The notes under the pieces were generated by a model. That model saw only the letters and a program-made list of their open reading frames with translations, did not search any database and was not told where the DNA came from. Both the position numbers and the translations under genes were made by a program. Below, piece after piece: positions 33,192 through 47,261 of a DNA stretch of 64,000 bases; within the stretch, counting starts at the first letter, position 1, and every line of letters starts with the position of its first letter. The DNA is from Lineus longissimus (taxonomy: Eukaryota > Nemertea > Pilidiophora > Heteronemertea > Lineidae), in the NCBI RefSeq assembly GCF_910592395.1, contig NC_088316.1, positions 20,274,001 to 20,338,000 of the forward strand, read 5' to 3'.

Positions 33192-34150
33192 TTTCATGAG
33201 GTAAGGGAGATTGTATTAGCCAGTTATATGCGATATGCAAAAGAGCGCGCCGCAATTGTGACAAGGTCGCGCCGGTGGCAGAGTGATTCGCCGAAATAGT
33301 TCCAAGTAGTCGTATATTTCGATAGTTGTACAGATTTTTCTCAACATATCGTATCCATATACCTCAGTGATATAAAAGATTATGCTTGCAGTTGATTTAG
33401 CGTTTAAATGGCCTTTAAAAAAAAAGTTTCATACATCGAGGTCAGCATGAAAAGTTCTCGTTCCTTTTCCGCAAAGATTACTACTGCCTTCTTCCAGGCT
33501 ACGTGGGGTTACCACGATTTTATGACAAGGACGTAGTCAGAACCGAAACATTTCCAAAATCTTTTTCAAAACTGTTTATTCAAGCAAGGCATCAGTATTA
33601 AATACAAATTTTCTAACTGCATGCAATTACAATATTATAAATCTATTCGCATGCTATGAATTAGCAATTTGCCATGATCGGACAATTTAGACAGCAAATA
33701 TCTTCCCTAACCCCATTAAAATGATAGTTAACAACGGAACAAACAAAACGTTTAAATCGACTGCTTCACAATAGACAGTCTTTAGGCACGAAATCGCGCA
33801 TCCCCGACAAAAGTATTTCCGCTAAATGATACTAAATCATTCGATACACCACGTTAACAATATAATAACTAATTCAGTTATTATCCAATTACAAAGATTG
33901 CTGTCCAATAGTCCGATATCGCAGCATGCAGAAATAAGATTAAACTCGAAGAAATTAAAGGGCCGATATTTTCTATATCCCGGGGGTATACTTTACAAGC
34001 AGGGTCAGAGTCAATCAATGAATTGTTTTGAAAGACTCGGGCAGGGTCAAAAGAAATAGTTGTTGGCGCCGATGATGTCAGCAATATGGCGGATTCCGCC
34101 CCACCCGTAAGATTTGCTCTCATCACGTAATGAGCACATTGAACTGCTTG

Positions 34151-34358
34151 TTAACCGTGCTGAATATGTACCGGCTACCGCTCTCTCCATCATCACCGAC
34201 GATATGTGCCGTGGGGCCCCTTTAACCATCTAGACACCAGTGGTTTTCAATATCCTCCGCCTCTCGATATGACGAAGGAGTATGAAAAGCCTGAAGCTCA
34301 GGATACCCTTTGACAAATTCTGATTGGTCCAACACTAATACTTTTTTGCCACAATGTG
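34151..34358 (+). repeat. Dispersed repeat, copy B, plus adjoining module
   Basis: 34219-34358 is the second copy of the repeat at 32803. The module just before it (34151-34186, ccgtgctgaatatgtaccgg and following) is also found inverted at 44275-44312. Confidence 0.8.
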
Positions 34359-35773
34359 CTTGCGCTGTTGATGCGATTAGATCTCGAGATCCAACTCCCG
34401 GAAACAGAGAGACATATTCCCTTTTAAGCTGTCATATTCAGTATTTGAAATGGCATGAAGTAGAGAACTTCCTGAAGACCTTATTTGCCAAACTGGAGGG
34501 GCTTACGATGGCTTGCTCGACTTGCCCTTGACCGATTTACCCACCAAGAATCCTATATCAATATGGATATTTGAGAGATTCAACTCCAGAATGTGGTGAC
34601 CTTTGGTGAAGCTGAACTTGACCTCGACCCTTGAAAATCAATCGAACATGACTTGCACGTTATAATCTACACTGCAACACGAGAAGAATCAGTCGCAAAT
34701 AAAAACAATGATTAAATATGTAGGTTATATTGACTGGTCTAAATGGATTCGTCATGCTCGTGTGTAATATCGAAATAATGTTGCATGGTTGACCCTGGCG
34801 ATATATGTGAATGTTCGGTATATATTATCAAAGGGCTGGAAGTTAGGAGTGGTCAATTAGGGCATCGGGTTTGATCATGCATGCAGCCAAACGAACTTGA
34901 TTATTCCAACTCTCTCCCGAAGTCACCACCACTGTGAGCTCGGTTCAGAGAACAATCGGTCTTTTTGGACCGCTGAGTCGCCGCATCTTGCCCGTACCGC
35001 AAAATTGCCATCTTACCTGTCTTAGTCCAGTAAAGTAGCCCAGGCTGTAGCCCGCCCCTTCACATATTTACCTCGAAATGCTAGGTATTGTTGCTGACGG
35101 CCTCAAGGCTCTTTGATATGTTTTGCAGCTCTGATGGTATTTCGACTTACTTGTGTGCAAGGTGTATAGTTTCGATACGATAGAAAAACCATCACTAATG
35201 TCTTGTAGAAGTCAAGGTGGCCAGATGGTAATTAATTTACCAGTTCGAAAACCATGTTCCATGTTGACGAGAGGTTGCTCCTTCTCTCTTTGTTGGCACA
35301 GAGCGACGGCGCTTGTGAACAACCTCGGTACCGTAACCGTGTAGAAACCACTGGCCACTGCTTGTGAATATGATAGAACAATATTCTCTTCCCCTTGGCT
35401 TCCTGGTGACAGGGTTGATCAGGTGGATTTTGATTCTCAATGGTTCCCACGTGGCTCTATAGTTTTTTCCATTTCTAACCGTGGCGCTCCTCACAATCAG
35501 CATCAAGTCTTCGATTGACCAGCGCGTGTTACTGAGAGGTTTACCAGCCGCCTCTCTCTAAATTATTCCTCACAGTTAGCAGTAATCAATAGGGAGCCTT
35601 CAGTAGCAGGTCTCTATGCCACATGCTCGGAGCAACCAGCGCTGCCAGGATTTTTCTACCATACGTAAAAAAACGCGTCTAGATCTCATGGTTTACGGCT
35701 CAAGGTTAGGCCCTCGCGGTGTTGCGTAACACCCGCAGCACTTAACGGATAAGGGCCTACGTTGTGGTGACTC

Positions 35774-35780
35774 TATAAAA
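35774..35780 (+). promoter_or_regulatory. TATA box for the signal-peptide gene
   Basis: TATAAAA lies 59 bp upstream of the ATG at 35839, in the right place for a start site near 35805. A short upstream frame (35807-35857, 16 codons plus stop) overlaps the main start in another phase and could dampen translation. Confidence 0.5.
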
Positions 35781-35838
35781 CGAATTGTAATGCTAACCGT
35801 TATAAGATGAAGTGTAGCTGTATGAGTGGACGGTCAGC

Positions 35839-36014
35839 ATGGATAAGGCACAGGTAGCATTGAGGAGTCTCCTGGTGTTCCTCTTGATATTTTGGCCCGG
35901 CCGGACTTCAGCTAATAAACCCGCGGAGAAGGTGTTGGAGGGGACCGTCCGTTTGGATACTATCTCTTTCGCTGACGAGACATCCTATGCCACTGCTAAA
36001 CGACAAGCAGCAGA
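35839..36014 (+). CDS. First exon of an unidentified secreted or membrane protein
   Basis: The exon encodes 58 residues plus two bases. It opens MDKAQVALR, continues with a hydrophobic core SLLVFLLIFWP and has a likely signal-peptidase site after TSA (A-X-A-like), so the product enters the secretory pathway. The mature part includes LEGTVRLDTISFADE and YATAKRQAAE, which loosely resembles the start of an SEA-type extracellular domain; that is weak. It ends in a good donor (GA|gtaagt, phase 2). A TATA box sits upstream. The only downstream exon found with matching phase is 57009-57150. I do not recognise the gene. Confidence 0.65.
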
Positions 36015-36423
36015 GTAAGTAATTAACTTTGCTTTGCTTTTGATAGTTAGGCTAATGAAACTTTGTTATTATTAACCTTGCATATATCCTATTTCTGATC
36101 ATCAGAAGTGAATGTCACTAAATACTTTCACAGCAGGAAATAGTATATGACCTGGCGTGAGAATCCAATTCAAAACCAAGGTAAATTGTAAATCGCTAAT
36201 ACCTGATGACAGAACTTTATCGCTGACGCTGACACTCATGCTTGGTTGGCATAGACATTTTGGCAACATTTCAAGATGGGATATCCAATTAGAAGCATAT
36301 ATGTCCTCCATATGAGATATTTATTGGTTTTTGGTGTTAGAGTTTATGCCGAAGACTTGATACAGGTGGCAAATTTTTACTTTGTGATTGACACAGGTTT
36401 TTAAGCATTGGACGAAATGCACG

Positions 36424-36655
36424 ATTAGGTTTTCCCGCCAAAATTGTTGAACTTATTCATAAGCTCAAAATTCTGAAAAAATTTCATAGTCAAAAAAGTT
36501 TTGGGACCGATGATGTTGGTTCATTTTGAGCAGAAAAAAAAGTGAAAAAAATATTTGAGCTTAGAACATTTTTCATCATTCAGTCAGTTTGGTCGTCACA
36601 GAGGGGTGGTCGCGTTACTGGGGTGGTCGCCGACCGGGGTCCACTGTAGTAGATT
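36424..36655 (+). repeat. Dispersed AT-rich repeat, copy 2
   Basis: 36424-36545 is the inverse of 780-673 and its second half matches 62397-62473. The tail (36634-36648, ccggggtccactgta) is shared with copy 1 in the same orientation. Having one half inverted and the tail direct suggests a composite or foldback element. Confidence 0.75.
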
Positions 36656-39600
36656 TAGATCAAAGAATTTATAATCCTTAGGATTACTTCACCGGAGAAT
36701 TAAATACGAAAATCCACTAAATCGAGTTTTAAAACCATTATATACTGCCCGTAAAGAAATAATTTAATGCTTTCAAAATTGATAGTTTCTATTATAAGGG
36801 CAGTTAAGATCTGCATGTGCAAGGAGAGTATGCATATATGTTTGTTTTACTTGCTACTTGGAGAAACAAGGTTTAAGCCGTTCACACTTGACCGCTTGAA
36901 TGCTTAATGATTAATGAAGGGTTCGATATAAGGTGCATTTACTGTGGTTAGTTTATGCTATTTGTATAAGCATTCAATATGAAAGGTGCAATGAATTAAA
37001 AGAAATGGCTGTAATGTGTAATATAAATATCGAGCCACCGGACTAAATGGAAATTACATTATAACTGTGTTACTGAGCAGGAAGAATTGGTGTTATGTGT
37101 GATTATAATCAAAGGAAACAGTGAAAAAAGGCTTAAATTGGCTAATTGATGTCATTGACCTGTGGCCAAACACTCATAAGATATAGTACGGAACGTGAAA
37201 ACGATTAGTTCTTGCCTTCAGGGAATGAAAAATACCCGAGATTGGTACTTGAGTGAAACAAACAATGGTGTGGTGCCGAAAATCAAACTATAATAATCTG
37301 CCTGCATCTTAAACAAGTAGGTTATACAAAATATGATGCATTTTTCTTTCTTTACTTGCTGTGTGGCATGTATATGTATTTCTTATACAAACAAACTGGT
37401 GAACTCACAGTGCTTTTTAAAAAAAAGACATTCTTGCAAATGCAGGTCAAGATGCCAAGCCAGGTCTGTGCCAGACTGGAAAGCCACGGTTAAGCCAACC
37501 CTAAGATAGCTATTTTTCATCTTCTGTATGAACAAGACTTATTTGTCTTTTTAGTGTCAAAAATTGCCCACCCGAGCCTTGTTTAAAGATAATATAACAG
37601 ACCCTTGGACCAGACCTGGCCCACGCCTGGCTGCCCAGGGTCAGCGAGCCACCCCTGCGCCAAGCCTGGTCCAGACCTGGCCAGGCTAGCCAGTGCCAGC
37701 CGGCTGTGGGCCAGGCCTGACATTGACCTGGCTCGCTAGGCCAACTCTAGTCAGTGCCAGATAGACCTGGCCCAGACCAGAGCCGGGGGTCTTGTGTTTG
37801 CTCGGTATTCCACACGTTGTCCTCTTGTGTGTGTCCATCTCAAGTCAGTCGATGGTGTGTATAGCATGGCACTCCTCTGCATCATATATCATCAAATGAT
37901 CAATTCCTTGAGGGGATCCTTCTTGATTAACACGGCTGCACACTTTGTTCCCGCAACATTTTTCATGATTAAGTTGTACCATCATTTTAGACTAAAATTA
38001 CACGAAGGAGTAACATCGAAGTTGATTGTTTTAGGCCGAAGCGGTATTCAAAAAACGACACCAACAACGGAGATTCCCCTTGTTTTGCAATCTCCCGGTC
38101 TTTGGTCCGTCTGTCGAATTTTACATGCACCCGCTGAAATTCTCACATAGGCCAACTGCGGCAGAGACAGTAGGTCGAGTGAATTTTGATGACATTGGTC
38201 ACCGTTGACGACGCTTGGAGAATGCTTGTTTTGTTTTTTCCGTACCCTTGATACGCGCCATGCTTGGTTAGGCACGCGAATACACGGATGAAAAAACATC
38301 TTTTGTATTCGTCATGATTGCAAAAATTCATGGTACGTCCGCATCTTTCCTCATGCTGGCGTCACGGTACCAAGCTGGATGCTGGAGGATGGCTACTGTT
38401 CAGCCGATGACCGATGAATAAAATATAAAACTGGGTAAGTTTAGGCCAATAATCATGATAATACCGGGGCGGCCGGAGCTGTCGTGCGGGGAGCCAGGGG
38501 CCTGAGGAGGCAATGCTTTCCAGACGTCACCAAAAAAGGTCTTTTTCACCATGATTTTGGCCGAAAGAGTGTCATTTTGCCCCTTTCCCCTGACCAAAAG
38601 CTAGTAACGGCCCTGTTATCATGGTTTTAGTCGGGTTCCTAAGAACTGACACTGCCCTTTTACTAGGACGCTGTGCAAAAACCTAGGTCTACTGCCTATT
38701 TCGTCAAAGTTTTTTTTCAAATCTATTAAATTTTGGGCCCAACACAATTTTCTTGTGAAAGATTTGCAAACCACGTAAGAAAATCTACTTCATTGGAGCC
38801 CTTTCAGTCCACCATTTACTTGAAAAACAATAAGCTGACGAGGTTTTCATCACATTCACAATTCAATTTTCATCCTGAAATAAGCAGAGCAGAGAAAAAT
38901 GTCAATATCAATGCACTGCATCAATGTACAAAAATACATACAAAATGTGAAAATCCTCTTTGGATCACAAAATTACTAGATTTAAGACTTACAATAAAGC
39001 AGACCTTGAAGAAATCAGCCCAGTAGTTTCGCACAACGACCCAAAAGGAAAATGAACACCAATGATTTGTGATGTGTCATGGATTACACAATCCAAGTTT
39101 ACCGTACTTGTTGGCCTATTTTAGATACAACAAAAAAAGTTGCAGGAAGATCATTCTTCAGAGTTTCAAAGACTTCGAATTTTCCTGAACATCATCCACG
39201 ACCTTGCATGCACTGTCTGCTGTTTGCTGCTGATCTTTGGTTGATCCTTTGGTGCCCAGGTTCTGTGTTCCCCAATGTAAAGGCATCTCTATGTTCCATG
39301 AGATGAAGTTCCCCGGGTACTATATTCCCCGGGTTCTATAGAGGGAACATTATACCTGGGGAATGTTAGACCTGGGACACAGAGGAATGATCTGTTTGCC
39401 TCTACCATTAACATAATAACAACCCTGAAACACAGGATTGATCGAAGGTAATACTTCACAACCTGAGGTTTCTTTCATTACAATCTTCTATTTAACTCAT
39501 ATCACGACATACTTGTCTGACACCAGTATGACTTCCATGGTGAGATATTCCATGTTGCTGTCAGTTGAAATTGATCTTACTTGGAGACAGATACCTGGGT

Positions 39601-39944
39601 ATCAATAGCTGTCAAAAGCAACAAACAGCCTGACAGTTACATTAATATTGCGAATTAAGGGGCGAGTGACATGCTATTGTGGATATCTGGGGTAAGGCCA
39701 TACTGCTGGTCTGTGAAGAGTGCTATTAGCTGATCAAAAGGACATCTCGAATAGTCGGTTGGACAGTGGGCAGCTGATGAGTTTTTGTCTATGATGCATG
39801 GCTACACTGGTTTAAGTTGTGCCCGGGTTTGTTTGTCAATGAACGTGGCCTACCATTCCATACAGGGTGCAGCCTTGTTTGTCTCAAAAGCCCCCCCCCC
39901 CTCGAGAAAGTTTAGTTAGGGAAGTCTTGTTGCCTGTTGTGACC
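36656..39944. other. Intron or intergenic, no gene seen
   Basis: No supported exon was found. A 200-bp GC-rich patch at about 37594-37790 is built of overlapping 'ccagacctggcc'-type words and looks like a decayed simple repeat. At 39300-39370 the word 'ccccggg' recurs in a small palindromic cluster. Other short frames have no recognisable features. Confidence 0.5.
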
Positions 39945-40465
39945 AGAGGGTTAGTGGCTCTGGCATAGAGCTCTTTTTCCCCTGCAAGTCCAATATCCTT
40001 CGCAGCCTGCTCAGCGAAACCAGACCTTCAGAGGGTTAGTGGCTCTGGCATAGAGTTCTGTTTCCCCTGCAAGTCCAATATCCTTCGCAGCCTGCTCAGC
40101 GAAACCAGACCTTCAGAGGGTTAGTGGCTCTGGCATAGAGTTCTGTTTCCCCTGCAAGTCCAATATCCTTCGCAGCCTGCTCAGCGAAACCAGACCTTCA
40201 GAGGGTTAGTGGCTCTGGCATAGAGTTCTGTTTCCCCTGCAAGTCCAATATCCTTCGCAGCCTGCTCAGCGAAACCAGACCTTCAGAGGGTTAGTGGCTC
40301 TGGCATAGAGTTCTGCTTCCCCTGCAAGTCCAATATCCTTCGCAGCCTGCTCAGCGAAACCAGACCTTCAGAGGGTTAGTGGCTCTGGCATGGAGCTCTG
40401 CTTCCTCTGCAAGTCCAATATCCTTCTCAGCCTCCTCAAGGACACCGTACCATCTGAGGGTTAGA
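39945..40465. repeat. 85-bp minisatellite, about 6 copies
   Basis: Six direct copies of an 85-bp unit start near 39946 and recur at 40031, 40116 and so on. The last copy is diverged. The period is not a multiple of three. Confidence 0.96.
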
Positions 40466-43400
40466 CCAGCACCTACAAAACAGAAAATGCACAACCTCAT
40501 AGATTCCCTATTCTAAGTCCATCGGAATTATATCGCAAGCTAGAATTGTAATGGTGGATATCCCACTCTATAGTGTTTGTGCTACACCATCAACTCTTCA
40601 AGACTGCTTAGCAAGTGTTTACCACGCTAATCCCTGCGAAACCTTACTGATTCTCTTGCTTTTGTCGGTTGAATCTCAAGTTTGCTTGCTGACGGACAGG
40701 CATTAAATCTTGGAATGCAGTTCCAATCCCAGTAAGACCAATCCATTACTTTCCTGCCTCTAAATTCCGCCCCAATTTAGCTATTTCCAAAGCCTTGAAG
40801 CAGCTTCTTTAGACTAACGGTCTGAAAGCGTTCATTTTGGATGTAATCAAATTAAAGTAGTTACTTCAGTTCCCAAGTTGGAGCGCATAATCAGCACTGC
40901 TCCATCGCATTCTGACTTGCCCGAATTGATTTCAACCCAAGTCCGCTGAATTACTGCAGACATTATAGTACGTATTCGTGCAATTATACAGGCCCATCGG
41001 CCTACTAGAGATGGACCACACACAACTATCTCAAATGCAAGTGGCATTAAAGGTAATTCTGCTTGACTTGGATAAGGAATCTTCTTCCATCGACAGATAT
41101 CGAAAAACACCAGTTGCTTCGACTTGATGCGTTTTTCGAGTTCGCTCACAATTCACTGCAGAATTAGAAGTTTCTTGCGCTTTTCATTCGGTGGAACTGC
41201 CAGCACCTTTTCGCACGTCCGGTATATCATCACACTAAAATTCGAATGGAAAATTCTAATCCTGTAATGCATTTAAAAAAGAAACTCTCAGAATAGTGAC
41301 GGACACGGGTTGGTCCATCTTCAAACTCAGCTAACGAAGTGACTGTCAACATGCAAAACACAAGCTAGTGCGTTACTCGGCCAGCTCTCCTCTGCCTGAC
41401 ACCTTGTTTTTCCGATGTGATAAAGTTTTAAAAAATGTTAATCAAAAGGGATGTTGCCCATTATGATAAACACGACTTGAGTACCTGCCAGCAGAGCCAA
41501 GCATCGGGGTGTCTCCTATTGGGGTGATGCTTTTATGGAGTATGCGCGCCTAGCCCCCGCAATCTGGATGCTTCAGCGATATTCTCAGGCTCGACTAGTG
41601 GAAATCAATGTCATTGAGCGACAAGTAGTCAGAATTCAGTGTGCAAGTACCGGTTTCTCACATATACATACTATCTAACTGATAGCAGAACCGATATATC
41701 ATAATAGAAACACGTATCATCAAGATGTATTATGGTCTTCAGTCTGTCTGTGACTGTCATCATGATCAGATATCGGTTTACCATTACCTTTCAGAGGAAA
41801 TGACGACATGATAGAAACGAGGGGCATGCGTGCCGTACAGCTTATTTTAATGCTATTACAGTACAATGCATTACAGCATCCTGAGGAAATCGGAGGTTAA
41901 TGTACGCTAATGTAAACATACGTTAACCCCTGCAGAATGGCATTACAGGTGCAAAGAAGCTGGTCTCATAAGTACCAACCGGTGGCACATCAGCATGTAA
42001 GAAGGGGTTTTTTACCAGCAGTATTGATGTATTTAAGACATGTTTGGATGATACTGTTTGCTGTTGGGGGTCAGTCTTAAGGAACCAATATTATCTTCAT
42101 TGTAGACGGGGCGGGAGAGCGCGCATACTAAGTCATGTCTTACCTCGTGGGAGGGAAGTCTCGGCCGGAGTTATCGATTGTACGGCTTATACACGTAGCC
42201 CACAGACAGTGCTTTTTTCAGAAATGCTTGTCCTCAGATGTCGCAATCATGACAATTAGTTGTACAAAGAAGCTATCCCCCAAGCAAGCTCCGAGTGGTC
42301 AAAATTCGTTCAGATTCATTTATTTGCTGGCTTTGGAGACACTCGTTGATAATATCGTGGTACATACACATCGCAATGTGTATAGCAGTTGACAGCATAA
42401 ACATCATCTTACCCAAAATGACGTTCTTTTGGAATTACACAACAATAGAGTGGATGAGCGCATAACATTTTTGTTATTTTCATTAAGAGACATGTTAATT
42501 GTCTGAACATATTTTGTTGTCGTACGTGGAAACAATCAAACAATCAAACTATGGACACAAATGATGCGAATACGTTGCGAATACGTTGTCATCATCGTTC
42601 GCGTCATCGTCATCGTCACCGGTGTTATACCTAGAGTTGGGCCGTTCCCTTGGCCTTGAGTTGTGTGTGTTCACGATGATGCTCGTTTTTCTTATCTGTG
42701 TGTACTCGTATGATAACCCTGGTATTCTGACCACCACACTAACCGCATTTCTCTCTTCTCTACAACAAACACTGCTGTTATGTACACTGCACTCTGTGTA
42801 TAAACTTGTGCCACACCATTAAGAGGCTAAGAGATTGGCCAACACTTCTCTCGGTAGTTAACGAGCATACTTCGAGTACCGAAACCCGTTAAGCTGCCTA
42901 ACTATGAGTTGGGCATAACACGACCAGTTGACCGCCAACTCATCAGGTCGTGATTGTCGTCTTCCCAACCTCTTTCAGGTTAGGCAGTGTGAAGGCAGTT
43001 TTTATCGTTTGTCTTTGAAGGAAAGATATTTTTGGTCTATCGTCACATTGGCATGGACAAGGCAATTCCATATCACGAATCTTGCATTTCTTTCTCATGT
43101 AAAATTAATATCCAATGCGAGAGCCAGTCTTTCTCCGTCTATTTGCAACCGGGGAATTGACATCAAAGGGCACTCTAGTTTACTCAGGCCTTAGTTGAAA
43201 GGTAATTCAGCATTTCACCATTCCTCAGGGCTAAGTTTGCCTTATAAATTGCCCGTTGAAAGGTGCGGCTCCTGGTAAAAGCAACATATTAGATTTAGCC
43301 TTAAGGTCCTCGGTAATGAGTGAAACATGATCAGAAGACTATAAGCTTAGTTGATAACATGCAGAAAGGATAAACGTTTAGCTTTGTCTGCATTCTATCG

Positions 43401-46400
43401 TCGTAAATGGAAGGGGAAATGTTGTTCATAACGATAGTACATGTGTGCTGGCTTTGGCACTAATCCTTAACTTCAAGCCCACAGAACTTAGAGGATAGTG
43501 TAATTCTGAAAATCTACCCAAAACAACTTCAGGGCAAACTCGTTTTAGATATTCTGGTACCGGACTGGTTAATCTTCAATAAGTTCAGCTACAACAAAAA
43601 TAAAAACAAAACCACTAACGCAGTGTGTTACTGGTCAGTGGATCGAATGTTGGTGAGAACACTTCCTCAAAATCGGCATGAAGGAGATATCAGAGCCTCG
43701 ACTGTTACAAACAGATCAAATAGTCAACGCCTCGAACCATGTTGAACACATTGACGGCTAGCCAATGCCATAAATGTGGTTGAATACATCAGCAGATAGT
43801 TGAAAAATCCCCGGCCGAGATGATTCTGCGCAGAAAAACGTCGTCTGCTTAAATCAAGCCAATGAAATTTGAAACTGCATAATTTCTAAAGCAAGCACAG
43901 ACATTGATCCTCATTCGAGAGCTTCTCTAGTTCAGGCAGCCATCAGGAGAACACACTACATACCACATGCATGCAGTCTTCTCCTCTCGCGGCATCTAAG
44001 ACTGCCGTATGTGTCCTTGCACTGTTATGGACATCCATCAATATCTGGCAGGAATCCGTGTTCCACATCTTAAGGTCGCACTCAATAAACCAATGTCTAA
44101 AGGAGAAATCCTCTCTGGCCTAAGAGTCTTTAACGCCACTCAAAACAGTTCAACTGACAAAGTTTTTGATAAAGAGATTTTCAATATCCGATGTGCCTTG
44201 TATGTCCATGCAAAAAGAAAAACCAATCGGGTCAGCGCCTCAGACCATTGAGCTACCAAAGTAAAATTGGCAAGTAGAGAGTGGTAGCCGGTATATATTC
44301 AGCACGGTTCAGCTGTAACATAACTGATGCCACTTCCGCAGCACTGTGCAACCTCCGTCCGACCAGCCATCATGTTGATTACATGCTGTTTTCATCGACT
44401 TCTACTGCCAGTGATGACACATGTCGATTTGTCTTCGAGGGTTTCTTTTGACAATCTTTACGATTTCCTGACTGGCAGCTGCAGAAGAGAGATTATTTCT
44501 CATCCCTGTAGAGTAAAATAGTCACTAAACATGGGAATTATGAATGTAATGATAAATCGTCCAACCTCAAAGGGTTCAGGTCCATATGAACAGGAAAGGC
44601 TCACTTCTTAGCTTTTCATTTCTCGTTTCCTGAGATCACAAACCAAATTACAATAAACTGTGGTGTTGAGCGATTGTAGTTACTTTGTGATAGACAATGC
44701 TTAAATCACCTGGTTCATCTGCCCCATTATCTACTCTGGGGACTGACTTATCATATAAGTTGCGAATAGCGTTCTTTTGCCGAGAGGGTAGTAACTTTGA
44801 GGTGCTTTGATTCTTTGTTTATCACAACATTGCACAAAATGGCAGCTAATGCTGCAGAGGTGTTCAGTGAATATTAATCAAAAGCATATTGAAGAAAAAA
44901 CCTTTATTGCCCGATTTCGCTGAAGCGTGTTATCACGTGTTTAATAATAACAGAGATTTGTTGCTCAGTGCAGCTTTGCATGATAAATTTTCATTAGTTT
45001 CTAATAAGAAACCGTGCATCTGCCGAATGCAACAACGTATTCCGTGAATAATCAAAATCATCGGGTAAACTCTCCCCTGAAATGGTTTTTTTGTGGACAA
45101 CTGATTACACATTACCTAATGACCATAAGTAAATGGCGACAGTGCTGCACACATATAACAACGCTTCGATTTGTCTCTCATGAATAAGCAAAATTCGCTC
45201 AATGTTTACGGAGAGGAAACGTTGAATTTTCCCAACCATCAACGTCTCTCTATCGTATCATTATGAACAAGGATACAAACGCTTCCGACATGCATGAACA
45301 CGTTCTTTATAAATAATTACAACAACAACAACATTGAAGCAAAAAAATGACACCCCACAGGTTTTATTCTTTTTTCAAATTTTGCTATGAGACATTCTAC
45401 GCCTGATTTCAAATGGTAATAGTGTGCCAATCGAAAACCGGATGAGGCGGCAAGATCAACCAACCAAAGTAACGAGATCATATTTTGCCTCAGGAAAAAG
45501 GAACAGTGTTTTTCCCGATGATTGCACACATTGTTCTCTGCTAAGGAAACATCTCCTTCTCCTTACACAACATGTTCTTGGTTATGCTAAAAAAAGAATC
45601 TCGACGAATCGTCTGATTCTCTTCCTCCCTTCTTTCTTCACAACAATCACATCACGATGGAATCTCAGGAGACTTATGTTCGCTGTCCTTATTGTGCTAT
45701 GTTTTTCCACCAGTTCTATTCCTTTCAAACGACGAATACCAAAATATGATCTATTGCTTCTGTCGGGCGAGATATTCGATACATGAACAATTCGAATTCC
45801 TGTTACAAACTGTTGTAGTAGATTAGATCTGAAGCAAGGACCAGACGATGTACACTAGGAAAAAGTGTGTTACTGCGATCAGCTTCACGCCACAAAATAC
45901 ATGAAATGCATGGTTCACAGTGACTCACCACGAGAAGTGCCAGGCCTTTTAACATGAATCAGACAGGAACAAAGCCATTGAACACGAAGGGAGTAGGCCC
46001 ATTTGAACCACTATTAGACCTGAATAATGTCTATGTCAAGTGTTATAAGGTGTTAATTTCCACTAAGAGCCAAGTTGATTACTTCAGTACAAAACCATTT
46101 TATAAGACCAGGGCAGGTTACGTAGAGGGTTTTCAGAAGGGAAGGGACACATTGTTTCACCTTTCGTGGGCTTTCCGGAACGGAATAACCAAATAAACCT
46201 AACATTGTAGCAAGGGACTGGTTCTACATATTCACAACCAGCGTATAGGCTTCTATTTTTTACGAGCACCTTGTGGATAACAAAGCCTTAAACCATCGAT
46301 TTTGTCCTTCATGAAATGACCGATGCCATCCAATATTAGTACATGTCGATTGATAGGCAAGGCACGGATAACTAGATGTTGACACAAGTGGCAATTGATA

Positions 46401-46659
46401 CAAACGGTTAGTCAGCCTAAATCAATCCGGATAAATGGATTGAAAATCTATCACTATTGATTCATGAATTATTGGGAGATTTGGGAGTGTTCAAGCGGAC
46501 TCTTGAATTCTTCTTGACGTAATTGGATTGGCGCTGGCAATTCAATTGCCTTGTCTATTTACAAGAATCGCACTGTGCTTCGTTTAAACCAAACACGATT
46601 GGTGAAGCTATCCTATCTGCATTAAAAGCCACTTGAAGGTTAGCCCACGTCTCGACCAA
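40466..46659. other. Unique non-coding sequence, no gene seen
   Basis: Only short frames with no recognisable domains or splice chains were seen on either strand. The stretch includes a tRNA-like SINE fragment near 44218-44260, listed separately. It would be intronic if the exon pair at 35839 and 57009 belongs to one gene. Confidence 0.5.
44218..44312 (-). mobile_element. tRNA-derived SINE head (partial) with repeat module
   Basis: The minus strand of 44218-44260 reads like the 5' half of a tRNA, with an A box in ggtagctcaatggtctgagg. The 3' half is missing. The adjoining 44275-44312 matches 34151-34186 in the opposite orientation, suggesting both belong to one dispersed repeat family. Confidence 0.5.
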
Positions 46660-47130
46660 CCTCCTCCACTTATTCTCTTGACACTGGTGTCGTCCTCCAC
46701 TTCTTCTCTTGACACTGGTGTTGTCCTCCACTTATTCTCTTGACACTGGTGTCGTCCTCCACTTATTCTCTTGACACTGGTGTCGTCCTCCACTTATTCT
46801 CTTGACACTGGTGTCGTCCTCCACTTCTTCTCTTGACACTGGTGTTGTCCTCCACTTCTTCTCTTGACACTGGTGTTGTCCTCCACTTCTTCTCTTGACA
46901 CTGGTGTCGTCCTCCACTTATTCTCTTGACACTGGTGTCGTCCTCCACTTATTCTCTTGACACTGGTGTCGTCCTCCACTTATTCTCTTGACACTGGTGT
47001 CGTCCTCCACTTATTCTCTTGACACTGGTGTCGTCCTCCACTTATTCTCTTGACACTGGTGTCGTCCTCCACTTATTCTCTTGACACTGGTGTCGTCCTC
47101 CACTTATTCTCTTGACACTGGTGTCGTCTT
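46660..47130. repeat. 31-bp minisatellite, about 15 copies
   Basis: About 15 copies of a 31-bp unit containing ctcttgacactggtgt differ at two positions (gtcgtcc or gttgtcc; cttattc or cttcttc). The odd period gives the same repetitive peptide in successive frames on the minus strand; these are not genes. It directly adjoins a LINE 3'-end fragment. Confidence 0.97.
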
Positions 47131-47261
47131 GCCCCGGTTCCTCCAACAAGTCTAATCCCCATCAAGATACTATGGGCAATCGTTGCGATCTCAGCGCTTT
47201 TCAAGATGGTTCCTTCTTCTTCTTCTGCATTCTCAATCTTACAGAATCTTGGACAATTCTG

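Larger units (their letters stand above)
32947..35760. other. Intergenic, no gene seen
   Basis: Apart from the tRNA-like sequence and dispersed repeats listed separately, this stretch is unique sequence with short random frames and no recognisable protein or splice chain. An imperfect hairpin (taggccct ... agggccta, about 35707-35758) lies just before the TATA box of the next gene. Confidence 0.5.

Noticed and set aside
38733-39026. 97-codon plus-strand frame
   Set aside because: No domain, signal peptide or splice partner was recognised, and the surrounding sequence is AT-rich and unique.
40847-41149. 100-codon minus-strand frame
   Set aside because: Composition is unremarkable and no motif or exon structure could be identified.
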